A stretch of DNA of 64,000 nt from Aphelocoma coerulescens (Eukaryota > Chordata > Aves > Passeriformes > Corvidae). The notes below the pieces were generated by a model. It saw only the letters and a program-made list of their open reading frames with translations. It ran no database searches and was not told where the DNA came from. How positions within the stretch are numbered: position 1 is the first letter of the stretch; each line of letters starts with the position of its first letter. The translations under genes were made by a program, and so were the position numbers. The stretch is taken from the NCBI RefSeq assembly GCF_041296385.1, contig NC_091015.1, positions 59,648,345 to 59,712,344 of the forward strand, written 5' to 3'. Of this stretch, positions 1-13,591 are shown piece by piece.

Positions 1-3000
1 AATTTGACCTCTGCCTTTACTATTTCAGTGTTAACTAAAAAATAACCTAGTTTCTTACCTCTGCTGAAGAACCTCTGACCCATCATTTTTACATCAAAAC
101 AAAAAAAAAAGTCTGAGTGTAAAGTTATCACAATATCTAAATCTCAAAAGCCCCAAGTCTGTGTTACAGTCACTCCCAATCAGAACTCATTTTCTCTAAG
201 GAAATTTAACAACAATGCCATGTCAGCAGCTTTGTCTTATTTCTTTAAGCACTGGTACTCACTCAGTTTATGAATATGAACACTTTATCGCTTTGAAAAT
301 GCTGCTTTAGAGGGGTGCATCCTGAGTATGTTTGTTCAACAGTGCTCTTCCTCCTCTCCACTCTTTTTTTCTGTCTTTCTGGCACTTTGGTAAAATCTGT
401 TGAGAATTAAAGAGGCTGGCCTGATGGGGTTAGGAAAAGTGTGTGTACAAAACTGTTCTTGGTTTCCACTAAATCTATTACATGGACAATAAAGCTGAAA
501 AGTTTTTTTTTTAAAAAAGACTGAATCTATCCTCAGCTGGCACCAACTTTTTTCATGCCTTATCTCTGAAATACTGTAATAAAGTATAGGGAACAAAGTC
601 ACACATCAGTCTGATCTCATTTTCCTAAATATTTCAAAAGAATTAAATAATTAAGGTCAAGGAAGTGATGAGCTGAAGAGAATACTTTTCCTCTTCATCC
701 TCTTCCCAGTCAATGTCAATGTTTTGAAGTTTAAAATAACTTTTCTTAGAAATCATTCAGTATAAGCTATTGGCTGGATTTGAAAAAGAGTTTATGTGTT
801 ATTCTTTCTAGAAATATACACTTTCCTATTTTATTTTTTTTTAATAACTTCCTCCTAGAATCTACTTAAGTTTATAATCTAAACAAGAAAATAAACAAAC
901 TTCAGGATTATGGGGATCATTGTATAAGCTTTCCTCTAATATTTTCAGTGGCTGGACCTGAGAGTAAGAAACCTATTACACCTTATAGTTTTCTGAATTT
1001 GCAAGACAAAGTTAGAATAATACTCTAAAAAACAGTTTGCAAAACAATTATTTTGACACTTCCTAAAATTCTGATCTAATTCTCCAAACAGGAAGAAGTT
1101 CTTCCAGTGGGTAGTCTCATTAGGATGAATGCACAGACAAATGCTCACCCAGCACTTCTTTAACTTTAGCTAAGCACACTGGAAAACATGCTAATTAAAA
1201 CAAGCATTTAACACATCCCAGCATCCATCATAGCCAGTGACTTTTGTGCCAGTATTTAAAAACAACAGTTATCATTGTCAGCTGATCACAGCTGGTAAGG
1301 ATATCACCAAGCACACTCAAACTAATTTATACTAAAGCTAAGACAAGACTTTATAGTAGTCAAGACTTATTCCTCTGTTGTGGTATTTTGTGTTGAAGTC
1401 AAGTAGTGTTGGGAGGAATGGTTGCACATTAGGTTTTAATGATCAATATGAACCAGTTTTGTCTGTAATTGCACAAATAAAAATCCTATTACTGCTTTGT
1501 AAGTTGCTATGATGTCAATTTAGTTAAATTTATGTACGTAAAAGCAATGTGATAGACACATTTGAGAGACTGGAAACAAATTAAAGCAAGTCTTCCTCTA
1601 TTGGTCTACAAGAAATTAGAGTTACAGCACTATTAATCCACATCAATGCTTCACTTGAACAGGTTTGTTGTATCTAATCCTGATGTATTGCAGTTCAGAA
1701 ACTTATGCAGTTTATTTTTTATTTTCTTTCACATTACTAAAACAGATGTCAGTAAAGATTAACTCGTAATCTACGTGCATAAGCACATACATTATACAAG
1801 GTAGTGAGAAATACTATCACAACTAAAAAAGTAACTATTTTTAAGCAAATTATGCTATATAAAAACAATTTTTACAAATTCTGCCAAGAGTACAGTCTGT
1901 ACAATGATACAAAAGCAACACCATTCAGGAAAATGTCAAGCATGTATTTATTTTCATTTTACTTCATGCTTTCTATTGAACCCAACAAGAATTCAGCTCC
2001 TCCGAAAAGGTAAGGGCTACTTTATATGCCTTTCTGAATAAGATCTGTGGCAATAAGCAATGTACTTTCTCTAAATATCTTAAGGAGTTTCAGGGTATTT
2101 TACAAAAGTAAAAAATACATGGCAAGAAGAAAATTTAATAAATAGCACATTGGAGTGTTCATGGTCCAAGGCTAACTTTTTCATATTTTTGATGTCAGTT
2201 TACTACTCGTGAAAGGTGTCAGATTAAGACCCCTCAGGCTGAAGTTATCTATACAGCCACAGACACACAGTGCATCAGCAGCAGCATTGTCAAATTTCCC
2301 CTTAAAATGAATTTCTCCTCTCAAGCTGATTAGAGTTTATACACTGCTAAAGAACTGAGTAGTTTTTCTTCTTTTTACCTTTATTTAAAAAAAAAAAAAA
2401 AATTAACAACCAGGAAAAAGAATGGAAAGTGATTTTCATAGAGGAAGGAGTCCACTTTCTAGCACTAAGGGGGTTTCAAATCACATATATCTGTGAAATA
2501 AATACTCAAGCAATCATACTTGACCAACTGTTTGATTTTGAAGTCAGGCACTTGCCCTTAAATTGTCAGCCTCCCATGGTGCATTCTTTCACTGTTTTTT
2601 TATTGCAAATCTCAGTCTCCAGTCTCCCCAGTTAGCAAGTACCAATTCTCCAGGGAGAACCAGAAGCTAAAAGGTACAATTCCACATATGGACAAGCCCA
2701 AAAATTTACACTGAAGTGAATGCTTGTTGATTCAACCATTACTTGCTCCCAGGTAATTAACCTCATCTTCAGCGGGAAGTTAACACCTAATGACCCAAGG
2801 GGCAAGTAAGAGACAACTTTTACAAGCTCTGCTCTGTTCATACCACACCTCACAGGCAACAAAAAGTAGTACAGCAAAAGGCCTTCAGTTCACCCAAACT
2901 GACACAACCAGGTCTTCCATGTGCTGTCACAAACCATCTATTCTGTCACACACAAATCTTCAGGAGCATTCAGAAAGCATATTATAGAGAAAAATAAAAT

Positions 3001-3892
3001 GCCATCTATGATCTCCCAGTATAAGGATTTTAGTATTTGCAATGCGTAGCTGTGCCAACCTAAGAGTTCTCCTGACAGGAGTACCTTTCTGTTTAATTAA
3101 TTAATAATTAATTAAAAAGGAAATTAATTAATTAAGGAAGAAGCAAAAAACCTTCTTAAAAATCCATCAAATAAGCACCAGACTGAAGCACCACAGCTTA
3201 GTGCACAGTTTCATTTTTGCCACAGCCAAGCAAAAAAAAGCTGAGAACATTTTCTGCTTTACACCTGCCCGACATTTAACTAGGGTTTTTATTATCTGTG
3301 GTATGGTACTGCACAAAGAATTTTAGCAAGGCCATGGCTCCTTTTTTCTAAATATTATACCAACGCACTTGGACATGATCTCTGACCGTGTAAACTCAAT
3401 TTTAAATATTTGGCTTTATTACTTTAATTTCATCATTTGAAGTTCAGCAGAGGAGTGTTTCATGGATCAGAACTTGTATCACTTTTCATATGCACTATTT
3501 AAAGGGAAACATAGGTTACTGGTGCTCTCAGTGGGGTTTGCCTTTAATTTAGAACTAATATCTGAAGTTTCCAAACCTTTAGGGATATTCCATGATGTAT
3601 CTCACCACAGAAACTGAAGCCAGCTATAAACTACAAAGATAAATAAAAGCCACGTGCATCAAATGCAGAATATATTAGAGTTGATTTGCCTCTTCAACAG
3701 TTAGCAGTTTGGGCAAATCTCAGACATTTTCCAGTATCAAAAGGAACTTCTGCATGTTTGGTTCGGGTCCCTCAGAACCTTTTTGGGCAACTTGTTCTTG
3801 AGTTTCATGGGGAAAAATCTAGGAAGAGACTAAGGAAGTTCTTGACAGATGAGATTTTCAACAGTGCCACAGATAGCTACGTATAGAAGTAT
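1..3892. other. Intronic stretch without a gene
   Basis: AT-rich intron with a 16-base A run at 2387-2402 and a TTAA-rich palindromic patch at 3092-3135. The few open frames (up to 88 codons) have no recognisable similarity. I see nothing else. Confidence 0.7.
3092..3135. repeat. TTAA-rich self-complementary patch
   Basis: Runs of TTAATTAATTAA at about 3093-3104 and again at 3124-3135, with a similar block between them, are mutually complementary. The patch can form AT-only hairpins and probably arose by simple-repeat slippage. Confidence 0.75.
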
Positions 3893-4637
3893 ATTCATAG
3901 AATCATAGAATGGTTTGGGTCAGAAGGGACCTTAAAGATCATCTAGTTCCAATTTGCCTGCTGTGGCCCTTCCACTTGCTCAGAGCTCCATCCAACCTGG
4001 CCTTAAGCACATCCAGGGATGGGGCATTTGCAACTTCTCTGGGCAACTGGTTCGACTCCCTCACCACCTTCACAGTAAAGAATTTTTTTCCTCATATCTA
4101 GACCTACTCTCTTTCCATTTAAGGCCATTCCCCCTTGTCCAGTCAGTACGTGCTCTTGTAAAAGGTCCCTCTTTATCTTTCTTGTAGGCTCTCTTCTGGT
4201 ATTGAAAGGCCACAATTAGGTCACCTCAAAGCCTTTTCTTCTCCAGGGTGAACAAACACAAATATTTTAGCCTTTCCTTACAGGAGATGTGCTCCATCCC
4301 TCTGACCATCTTGGTGTCTTCCTCTGCACTCACTCCAAAGGTCCATGTCCTTCCTGTGCTGGGGACCCCAGAGCTGGATGCAGCACTGCAGGTGGGGTCT
4401 CACCAGAGCAGAGCAGAGGGGCAGAATCCCCTCCCTCACCCTGCTGCCCACACTGCTTTGGATGCAGCCCAGGACACATTTGGCTCTCTGGGCTGTGAGT
4501 GCACATGGCTGGGTCATGTCCAGCCTCTCATCCACCAGCACCCCCAAAGTCCTTCTGGGCAGGGCTGCTCTCAATCTGTTCCTCCCCCAGCCCATGTTTA
4601 TAGCAGGCACATCACCCTGCACTTGTTCTTGTACTAT
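3893..4637 (-). mobile_element. CR1 LINE, 5'-truncated, 3' end at left
   Basis: Chicken repeat 1 is the dominant avian non-LTR retrotransposon and is typically 5'-truncated. The left edge carries the inverted CR1 tail ATTCATAGAATCATAGAATGG. The minus strand then reads into the C-terminal part of the ORF2 reverse-transcriptase protein: LGVLVDERLDM, then CVLGCIQSSV, then ALVRPHLQCCIQLWGPQH, the usual order after the polymerase core. Downstream of that the frame breaks near 4278, and the remaining 3' part (CR1-like words around 4000-4080 such as the CTGGGCAACTGGTT block) is out of frame. It lacks the catalytic palm and endonuclease, so it is dead. The right boundary is approximate. It lies in the gene's own orientation within intron 3. 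Confidence 0.93.
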
Positions 4638-7600
4638 GGATGGCAAACACATTCAGAAGTATTTTAACATAATACAATATAATGACTAAGTAAAAAGCAA
4701 GACTCATGGTTCTATCACCTAGCATGTGTTCAGGCTTCCTGGAGGGGATTAAGGGACCTAGATAACCATACTAGGAGTTTTAAGAGACTGTTGATGCACT
4801 CAACAAAGATATGTTAGCCAAGATGTGATGCCATGGAACCATGTCTATGACTACTGTTATAGCTGAGCTGACTAAGTACACCATGTAGTGTTTTGGGCTG
4901 GCTTAGTCTTTAGGGATATGTGCATTGTATTCATTGTGAGATGATGACACTACGGTATTTGAAAACCAAGCCATCTGAGAGTGAAAAAATGTATTTAGGT
5001 GCCTGCCTTTAGATATCTGTATTTAAAATAAGATGGTTTAACATAAACAGACAAGTAATCCTCAGGCTAAAAGAAACAGATTAGAAAATAATCTGTTAGA
5101 TTGGAAATGCTCTAACAGACTACATTGCATACCTCTAATATGCTATCCCAATTTTTTTAATGGCCTGGACAGAATCAAGGGAGGGCTGGGATGCTGTCTG
5201 CCACCAAACCAGGAGGAATTTTGTCTTCTCTCTACCTGGCACACTCTGTGATAGATTAAAAATAATTCTGCTTGTGCCTCTGGAGATAGCCTAACACAAA
5301 TATAGAATCTTTCTCTCAATAACAGGAGTACCACCTTAGATTGAAAATAATAATAACTTTCCATCTGATCAAATCAATTTTCAAATGCCAGCTTATTTTC
5401 CATTTAAAGATGTTATTTAAAGTTATAAGCAAACTCACAACCCCATGTTTCTGCTAAATATAAAAGATCTTTCTTCCTTCAAAAAATATGTGATCAAATA
5501 TTCTAAGCAAAAATATGTTTAGAAGGTCTTATAGTCAGGATATAGCTTCATACTTAAAATTCATTATTAGTTAGGGACACAAGTATTTATTTTTGGAGTT
5601 TTTTAGAAAAGTTAGTAGTTTAAACTAACATTACTGTTTAGCCCTGTTAGATGTTAATCTTAGTATTCCAACATTTAAAAGGCTATCAGGTCTTCTGACA
5701 TTTTAATACAAATACAGCCTGTGGCTGTGACAGCATTTGCCATAGATATATTTTGCCATGATATTTATGTTTCTCTAGTATGTTTCTCTAAATGCATTAA
5801 AAAAAATCTTCACAGTTTCTCTTAACAGATTCCACATGGAGAAGAGTAGATTAGGAAACAGGTTTCATCAGGATAGCACTGATGCTTATCTGCAACTTTC
5901 TGTTCTTCAGGGTTTCTAAAAATTCCATTTCAGCAACGGCCTGAATTTCTAAAGGTGTCCTATAAAAACTTTCTTATATTTATTTGGCATAATTGTGGAG
6001 ACTATTAAATTAGATCTATAAGAGAGTTTAGGTTCACTACAGCAAAAGAAATATTTTTCTGTATCCATACCCTTTCAGTCAGGGGCCCTCAATGTATAGG
6101 TTAGCAGTGCCCATTAAGTGCTGAGACAAAATGATTTGGGTGGGAGTTATGGCACCTCGTTCTCTCAATACACCCATAAGGGTGATATTGGCTGTTGCAA
6201 GTGAATGGGGCAATCTTTTTAAAATAAAGGTATGGGAGACAGGGACTCAGAGACATAGCATCCAGGCAGGGTAAAGCATGATGAAATTAACAAAAGTCAC
6301 ACAGGAAATTCCAGGAGGAAAATGAGAATTTTTTTCCCCCTCGCTACCCCCACCATGGAAGGAAAGTTTAAAAACACAAAAAAAAAGAAGGGAAAAAAAA
6401 GTGTTTCTAGTAATAAATTACCTGGAGAATCTGGAGAATTAAAAGCCAGTGTATATGACACCGGTAACCTTGAGATATTTCTAAGGAGACAGTAGGATAC
6501 TAGGCAAAAATCCTTCCAGGTAGGATAAGTCAGGGAGTCATTAGACAGAAAACAACATTCCCCAAAGACTTGTAAACACCAGCCAAAACTTTTGAACTGA
6601 TTAATATATCAAACCACTTTGTCATGTTTAAATAGGCCTGCACAGTATCTGATATTCTAGTAGAAGCCTAGCAACAAAAAATGTCAGGTCACAGACCATT
6701 CTAATCACTTTTCATATTTTTTAAATGTTCCCATAAATATAAAAAAGTATAATGTTATGTAAACTAAATTGGTTTAATAAAATAATGTAATTCAATAGAA
6801 GTACTTAAAAAAAACCAAACCAAAAAAAACCAAAAAGACAAAATATCCACGCCTATAAGCCCATTAACCTAGGAAATCTTTCTATGATGCAAGTTGCCAG
6901 TAAAGATCTTATGAAGTAGACACAAAAAAGGAAAACAGCATTAAACATCAAACTCAAAAACTGTTTCATATCATCCTTCATTAATATTCAGTTTAGGGTC
7001 ATGGAAGTAAGTTGCCTCTCGGGGGGAAAAAGCAGTGACAGATTTCATAAAGCAAATAATTCTTGCATGTCCTAACAGAGTGGGTGTATGCTAGAATTTG
7101 TTCTTCTTCAATTGTAGTTGCTATATACAAATCATTTACTTTAAGATGTATGCACTAAATCCTTGGTTAGCTGAAAATGTTGCTCTGTGGAGCAGGTGGA
7201 AGGGACTTGGGAACATGGTAAGGCTTGCAAATTTTTCACAGAATAATCTCACCAGAGAACGCACGTCAGGATGAACAGAAATTCTGAGCAGATGGCTCCC
7301 ACATAATTTCAGCTAGGTGGAGCTGCATATGATTTCCTTATATCTATCTAGTCATTAAATGTTACTTTAGGCCTGCCTGATGGTTGGTATTTCCAAAGGC
7401 ACCCAAGAGTATCAAACATCTGAAGTCTCACACAGCTTGAAAAAGTTAATTATCTAACTCACTTGTGCTTCTTTCACAATGACTTTCGGCTCAATCTTAC
7501 AGCAAAATATTCTGAAATGCTGAGAGCTTGTTTTACTATGAAAGCTAAATCCATTGTGCTGTAGCAACTTCCTCTAATACCAAGTGGAACCATGTAAATT

Positions 7601-8159
7601 CTCTTCATGTAAACAAAGAGAATATATTGCTCAAAAAGTAGTTTATTCCTCAGTTCCCAGAGAAATGTAAAGTTCATTTTACAGTTAACTCAGTGGATTC
7701 CTGTTTATTTCACCAAAAACAGGAAGAAAATCAGAAATAGTAAAATTATATTAAAAAAAATGGTTTAAAGCCAGTACATAAGTAGACAAATAAATTCCTT
7801 TCCAAAAATCATTATTCATAGTGAAAACTATGTACTCACTTAATAGCTTTTCAGTAATAAAAATAATACCAAAGCAGATGTTATGCATAATATGCTCTAA
7901 GTTTAATTAAAACTGAAAGAAAAACAACAGTAATATCAGAAATACATAATTGCTTTCAATTGCAGCAGCAGCCACTTGGTTGAGATCTAAATTTCCTGTA
8001 ATAAAGCAAAATCTGCTTTCATTTACATCTTTGCAGCTCCACTGAAGTTCACTGAGGCTGAAGATGAGAGTCAGGTACAGAATATAATTTGGAGGTCATG
8101 TGCAGAGATTCTACACTCCACCTTTCCCATGTTTTTTTTTTTTACTCATAATTGCTATA
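4638..8159. other. Intronic stretch without a gene
   Basis: AT-rich intron. An A-rich segment with ACC interruptions lies at about 6806-6842 and a T run at about 8131-8143. I see no exon, RNA gene or recognisable mobile element. Confidence 0.65.
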
Positions 8160-9296
8160 ATCTTTTTGGATTTTTGTAAAGCTTTTCATACCGTCTGATG
8201 TCGTTCTGGACAAAATGTGTAGTCCACAGCTGGATAAACACATTATGTGATGGGTGAGCAAATGGCTCATCAGTCAGGCATAAAGCATTGCAGTGAATGG
8301 GGTGACATCAGACTGGTGACCTGTCCCTAGTGGTGTTCTGCTGGGCTCCATTATAGGCCCTGTTCTCTTCAACATCTTCATAAATGACTTGGGCACAGGA
8401 CTGGAAGGGACACTGAGAAAGTTCACAGATGATACAAAACAGAGGAGCTGTTGACTCCCTCAAAGGCAGGGATGCCCTGCAGAGAGACCTGGACAAATCA
8501 GATGGCTGGGCATTCATCAACTTCATTCATACGAAGTTTATCAGAGTAAAGTACCAGATTCTGCACCTGGGATGGGGCAACCCTGGATGTACAGACAGGC
8601 TGGGGAATGAGATGCTGGAAAGCAGTGCCATGCAAAGGGACCTGGGGGTCCTGGTCAATGGCAAGTTGGATATGAGTCAGCAGTGCCCTGGCAGCCAGGA
8701 GGGCCACCTGTGTCCTGGGGGGCATCAGGCACAGCATCGGCAGCCAGGCAAGGGAGGGGATTGTCCTGCTCTGCTCTGCACTGGTGCAGCTTCACCTCGA
8801 GTGCTGGGGGCAGTTTTGGGTGCTACAATACAAGAAAGATATAAAGGTATTAGAGAGTGTCCAAAGGAGAGCAACCAAGATGGTGAAGGTCCTTGAGGGG
8901 AAGCTGGATGGAGTGGCTGAGGTCACCTGGTCTGTTCAGCATGGAAAAGACTAAGGGGAGACCTCATCACAGTCTACAACTTCCTTGTGAGGGAAAGAGG
9001 AGGGCAGACACTGATCTCTGCTCTGTGGTGTCCAGTGACAGGACCCCAGGGGATAGACTGAAGTTGTGTCAGGGTAGGTTTAGGTTGGATATTAGAAAAA
9101 GGTAGTCAGGCACTGGAAAAGGCTCCCAGGGAAGTGGTCCCAGCACGAGCCCTGACAGAGTTCAAGAAGCATATGGACAATACTCTGTGGCACATGGTGT
9201 GACTCTTGTGGATGGTGTGTGCAGGGCGAGGAGTTGGACTCGATGACCCTTGTGGGTGACTTCCAGCTCAGTTTATTCAGTGATTCTGTAGTTTGA
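8160..9296 (+). mobile_element. CR1 LINE, degenerate reverse-transcriptase half
   Basis: This is the longest CR1 copy here, antisense to CNTNAP2. Translating the plus strand through several frameshifts gives LDFCKAFHTV at about 8166 (palm motif A region), then [20 protein letters not shown] at about 8327-8388, then RKFTDDTKQ at about 8416 (the FADD-type catalytic motif with alanine changed to threonine). The thumb and C-terminal words follow: LGVLVNGKLDMSQQCP, VLGAVL and RFRLDIRK. The 3' end shows GAGTTGGACTCGATGACCC, as expected just before the CR1 tail, and ends in a weak GATTCTGTAG. Frameshifts occur near 8195 and 8440, and others follow. The left boundary is uncertain because similarity fades before motif A. 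Confidence 0.93.
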
Positions 9297-12121
9297 TATC
9301 CCCAAGAATAAAATGAGATGGATGAGAGTTGATATCATGTCCTACTAGAGTAATCAAATTTTAGAAGACAGTACTTCATAAGATCTCTTTAATTCTAGCA
9401 AGGATCTTCCAATTCCCTTTAGGAAAGATTTCAATGTTAGAGGTGTTGAGCCTCTGCCACTGATGCATATAATTTCAGTCTCAATATTTTCAGAAGATGT
9501 CAGCATTTTTTTATACCTATAGAGCATATTTGCATTATGCTTAGCATGAGACATTTATATAATCTATATCTGAGTTAGGAAATAGAAACAGTATTGTATG
9601 TAGAATCATGTCTGGTATGTATTCATTAGGCAAATAGACAGATAGCATTGATACAGAAACCAAAATAAGCATCTATACCAAAACAAAGATTTTTTTGTGT
9701 ACATGAAATACCCAGTGGACTGATGTATAAAGGGAAACCTCATGACCTACCAAAATTAGAATCTCAGACTACAAGAGTGAAGGTAGAAGAGGTGATCAAA
9801 ATTCTCTAGTTGCTAGGCATTTTATGGAAAGAGGCCACATTCACTCATCTTATTAAAATTCATGAAAATTGAAAATATCCAAAAGCCCAGGAGGGGTGGG
9901 GTCACAAATCTATTTCACAGAACTGGGAAGCTTACTCTAAATTCACCTTGAAAGCACTTTCCCCATCACAGACTTTCTGAGAGCCTTTTGATTTCTCTCC
10001 TACTTAGGAGGTAATTATAGAAATTCTTTTCCTCCCTGAATAGAGCATACAGAAAGAGTTCACTTCAGCCTTTTATGCAGATTGTAATGGTTTTTTCCTG
10101 ACTAGATCTTTGTTGCAAATTATTTCTCTTTTGCTCTCTCCAATTCATCTAGTTAGCTTTATTTTTATTTCCCTTTATTTCTCACATCTCGTCCTCTGTG
10201 TCATTTGATATTATAACTACTTTAGTATTAAATCTTGTTGAACTTTGCACTTCTCTTTTCCTCTTTTAATTTATTTTTGACTTTAATTTTAAATTTACTG
10301 TTGCCAGAAAACAATGACATTCAGGCATAGGGATGATGGAAGAGGGATGGTAAACAAAGGCTGTGTAGTGTATTTCTCTTGTGGATAAATCTCTTAAAAG
10401 GTACAAATCCAAAAGTAAAGAATAAGTTATTTTTAGAAAGATTTCTAAAGGCATCAGAATCATGTGAGATTTTTAAGATCACCACAGTCATTTCAGTCAG
10501 GAAGAATCCGAGTTTATGAGTTTAAAGTGCCTATGATAGATGCTTGGCTTATGTGGTCTAGTCTGGTCCTAACAGCTACCACTGCTTTTTATTTCTTGTA
10601 CAAATTGACACTAAGCAGAAGAGTTGCTGGGAAATTCTACACCATCCTGTTTTCACATTGGGGAAGTCGGTCTCCTTGTAACACTACTACTACAATAGGA
10701 CCACAGAATTTCTCCCAGCTCAGACACTTCCCTTGTTTTCAGAACATATAAAGGTTAATATTTATTAATAATTAATAAACAGTGTTTTCAAGATAAACCC
10801 AAAGCTTAAGCATCATTTAACCACTGAAGCAACGCTATAAAGAACAGTGGCCTTTTTAGTTTTTTGGTAACAGCCCACTTTTATTCTTAAAAAGAAAGCA
10901 GGGATAAGGTATCATTTTTTTTTTTAAACTGCTTTTCTGATATTGGGTAAAAATTGTAGGACATGAGCAGTATTCCAGCAACCAGCTTATTAGAGTATCC
11001 CAAAGGCATAGCATTCCAAATAAACACAGCAGACCTGCATGGCTCATCACACTCTCTTGCATGTGATGTCAATGGTGAATAACAGACCAATAGTATTCCC
11101 CTGAATCCATCAAGCATACATAAGTGTTAATGAAGAGAAACAGGAAATGTTCTTTCATGGAGAAACTATCAATATTTTTGTATTAAATGATGGTATAAGA
11201 ATAAAGACTTGCTACAAAGCCCTCACTCAGAAAGCTGGTCTGCTTTGGAAATGAGCAATCCCAGCTGCGACTAAATCAACCAAACTAGGCATCACCAAAA
11301 ATTATTAGGAGCATATTTTTCCTCAGCCTAACTGTTCTGCTTTATATATTATTCACTCAGCCAGCTGCAAAGCTCTCTCCCATTCTTGGTGATTTCAACA
11401 GTAGTTGTTGGAGAAGCTTTTATACATTTAGAGTAGGTATATAAAAATATTTATAGCATTTAGTGTTTACACTACGTGGCCTTAAAAGAGAAATTTTTAT
11501 ATTTATCAAGCTTAAGCATAAGTTGGGCCCTACCCTGATGAAGAACATTCATATCCAAAATCTAAGGAATGTAAGCCAAAAATCCAAACTTTTTTCTCTT
11601 CATGGTTGTCTCTCCCCAGCTTTAAGTTCTCCCTCTTTCAGAATCCTATCTGGCACATGGAAGAGATATTTTCAATAAATCAATACTGTAATAAAAAAAC
11701 GACTGTTTCTATGCACTCCACATATTAACTGAGTTTCTCTTATACAGATAAAATCATTCACCTTATGCTCTATACTTGACATTCATTTTTAATAAAAGAA
11801 GCATCAGGCAAAAATGTGAATCTAAAATATCACTATGTTAAATCTTGTCTGCTTTGGCATAATAACTAATCACTTAATTTGGTTTCAGAAAGAATGATAA
11901 CATTTTGCTGTTTTTAAAGTATACTTTTGAAAAAGAACACCATCTGAAAGAAATGCTATGAGTATAAGGCATGTTAAATAATAACTATCATTTTTTATCA
12001 GCAAAATAAAAGGCTACTGTTTTCAGCAAGAATGAAATTAGCAGTTTATCCATGAAAAAATGTAAAAACCAAAGACAAACTATATGCTTTTTCCTAAAAT
12101 CATTATAGCATAAATATCCCT
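9297..12121. other. Intronic stretch without a gene
   Basis: AT-rich intron with short A and T runs (for example at about 10915-10925). Open frames of up to 95 codons show no family resemblance. I see nothing else. Confidence 0.65.
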
Positions 12122-12700
12122 TGTCATGGTTTAACCCCAGCCAGCAGCTAAGCACCACACAGCTGTTCACTCACTCTCCCACAGTGGGATGAGGGAGAGA
12201 ACAGGAAAAGTGAGAAAACACATGGGTTGAGATACAGCCAGTTTCATAGGTAAAGCAAAAAACACACTCAAGCAAATCAATAAAGGAATTCATTCACCAC
12301 TTCTCATGAGCAGGCAGGTGTTTGGTCATCCCAAGGAAAACAGGACTCCATCACATGGAATGGTGACTTGGGACAACAGATGTCATCACTCTGAACATGA
12401 CCTCTTACTCCTTCCCCCAGTATTATATGCTGAGAATGACTCCATATGGTATGGGATATCACAGTGGTCAGTTGGAATCAGCTGTCCTGGCTGTGTCCCC
12501 TCCCAGTTTCTTGTGCACCCACAGCCTACTTGCTGCAGAAGGTTGACAAATAGAAAAGGCCTTCAGGCTGTACAAGCACTGCTCAGCAGTATGGAAAACA
12601 TTCTTGAATTAACAACACTCTTCCCAGCAAAAATCCAAAACACATCCCTATATTAGCTACTGTGAAGAAAATTCTCTCTATTCCAGCCAAAGCAAACACA
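12122..12700 (-). mobile_element. Solo LTR of an avian endogenous retrovirus
   Basis: The element runs from TGTCATGGTTTAACCCC to GCCAAAGCAAACACA on the plus strand, giving the TG...CA ends of an LTR. Its text matches an LTR type I know from many bird introns. The sense strand is minus: it begins TGTGTTTGCTTTGGCTGG, has a TATA-like CATATAAT (12428-12421), and the usual poly(A) region near 12250 now reads ATGAAA rather than ATTAAA. Flanks are TCCCT (12117-12121) and TTCCT (12701-12705), a likely 5-bp target duplication with one mismatch. No internal retroviral region adjoins it, so it is a recombined solo LTR of 579 bp. It lies 424 bp beyond the exon 3 donor, in the same sense as the gene. Confidence 0.9.
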
Positions 12701-13123
12701 TTCCTGTAGCACCTGTATGGAAAATAATGCATACCTGATAAAACTGCTTGCCAGTACATGTACAAACAAAGAACAAATTACCCTCCAAAATTTTAACAGG
12801 AGAATTTTCAAAACCAATATTTTGTCTCACTCCATGAAATTAGTTGAAAGAGAAGGGAAAGCATAAGAGACTCATTGAGCAATACCAGCAACCAAAAAAT
12901 ATCTGCATGTTCTGCTAAATACCCTCACCCCAAAATGGGCTTTGCTAATTTGGGGATAGCCCTCCTTACAGAAGCTATAACTTGAATCACAGTGTTTTGA
13001 GCAAAGCTCTGTTCTTTTTTGATATAAACAACACTGAAGAGTTGCACAAGGTGTAGAGTTCCAAAAAATACAGTCAATCAACATCATTACAGCATATGCC
13101 TTCACTTCATACCAACTACTTAC
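12701..13123 (-). other. Intron between solo LTR and exon 3
   Basis: Single-copy-looking intron following the exon 3 donor. No exon, repeat or RNA feature is seen. Confidence 0.6.
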
Positions 13124-13317
13124 CCAGATGTTTCCATCTTGGTGGTATGGTTTCCAGTTTCTCCCTGTATCACTGTAGAGCATCCGATATTGAGTTACCC
13201 AGTCAGAGCTGCTGTACCTGCCTTGAGTTGCAATAGCACTGATCTGCTTCCTGTTCCCAAAATCCACTTGCAGCCATTGGTAATGATCACTGTCTGATGG
13301 AGACCAACCTCCTGCAC
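13124..13317 (-). CDS. CNTNAP2: CNTNAP2 exon 3 (discoidin domain core)
   Basis: This exon continues the extracellular F5/8 type C domain of Caspr2, human residues about 70-134. On the minus strand it follows an acceptor ending AACAG, with a pyrimidine tract (TCTCTCTTCTGTT) about 15-28 bases upstream, and it ends at a consensus GTAAGT donor. The first two bases (GT) finish the glycine codon begun by the last G of exon 2. Then 64 codons run to the final tryptophan, so the exit phase is 0. Recognisable pieces are [35 protein letters not shown] and [14 protein letters not shown]. The last is typical of CNTNAP2 and not of CNTNAP4 or CNTNAP5. Every residue matches human Caspr2 as I remember it. The length of 194 nt equals the human exon (c.209-402). 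Loss of this exon would shift the frame. The open frame runs past both splice sites, but the flanking residues are intronic. Confidence 0.97.
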
Positions 13318-13591
13318 CTGTTGTGTTGTAACAGAAGAGAGATTTAGATCTCAGGCAGTTGCTTTGATGTGAATTCATTGTGAAGATGCTGGTTGCTGGA
13401 AGTCAGCCCAGCTGAGAGGAACGGAATAGCAAAAAAATTTGAACACATATGAAAGAAATATGAGTTCCTACTTTTAAAAGAATGCAGAACAAACTTTAGC
13501 ACAGGCTTTAGGTACATTAACTCTGTTGCCCCAATCCTATTTTGATATTTACATAATTACAATGACTTAGTGGGATGCCTGCTAACCAATC

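Larger units (their letters stand above)
1..13123 (-). other. CNTNAP2: CNTNAP2 intron 3, 5' part
   Basis: This is non-coding sequence downstream of exon 3 in the gene's direction, starting with the GTAAGT donor at 13123-13118. The next coding block should encode the rest of the discoidin domain. I looked for it in minus-strand frames and did not see it, so intron 3 continues beyond the left edge. It holds two CR1 copies and one solo LTR, listed separately. Confidence 0.9.

Noticed and set aside
4248..4667. 139-codon plus-strand open frame
   Set aside because: This is the antisense shadow of the CR1 coding sequence, which reads correctly on the minus strand.
1..13123. CNTNAP2 exon 4
   Set aside because: Searched by eye for the end of the discoidin domain in minus-strand frames; not found, so it should lie left of the window.
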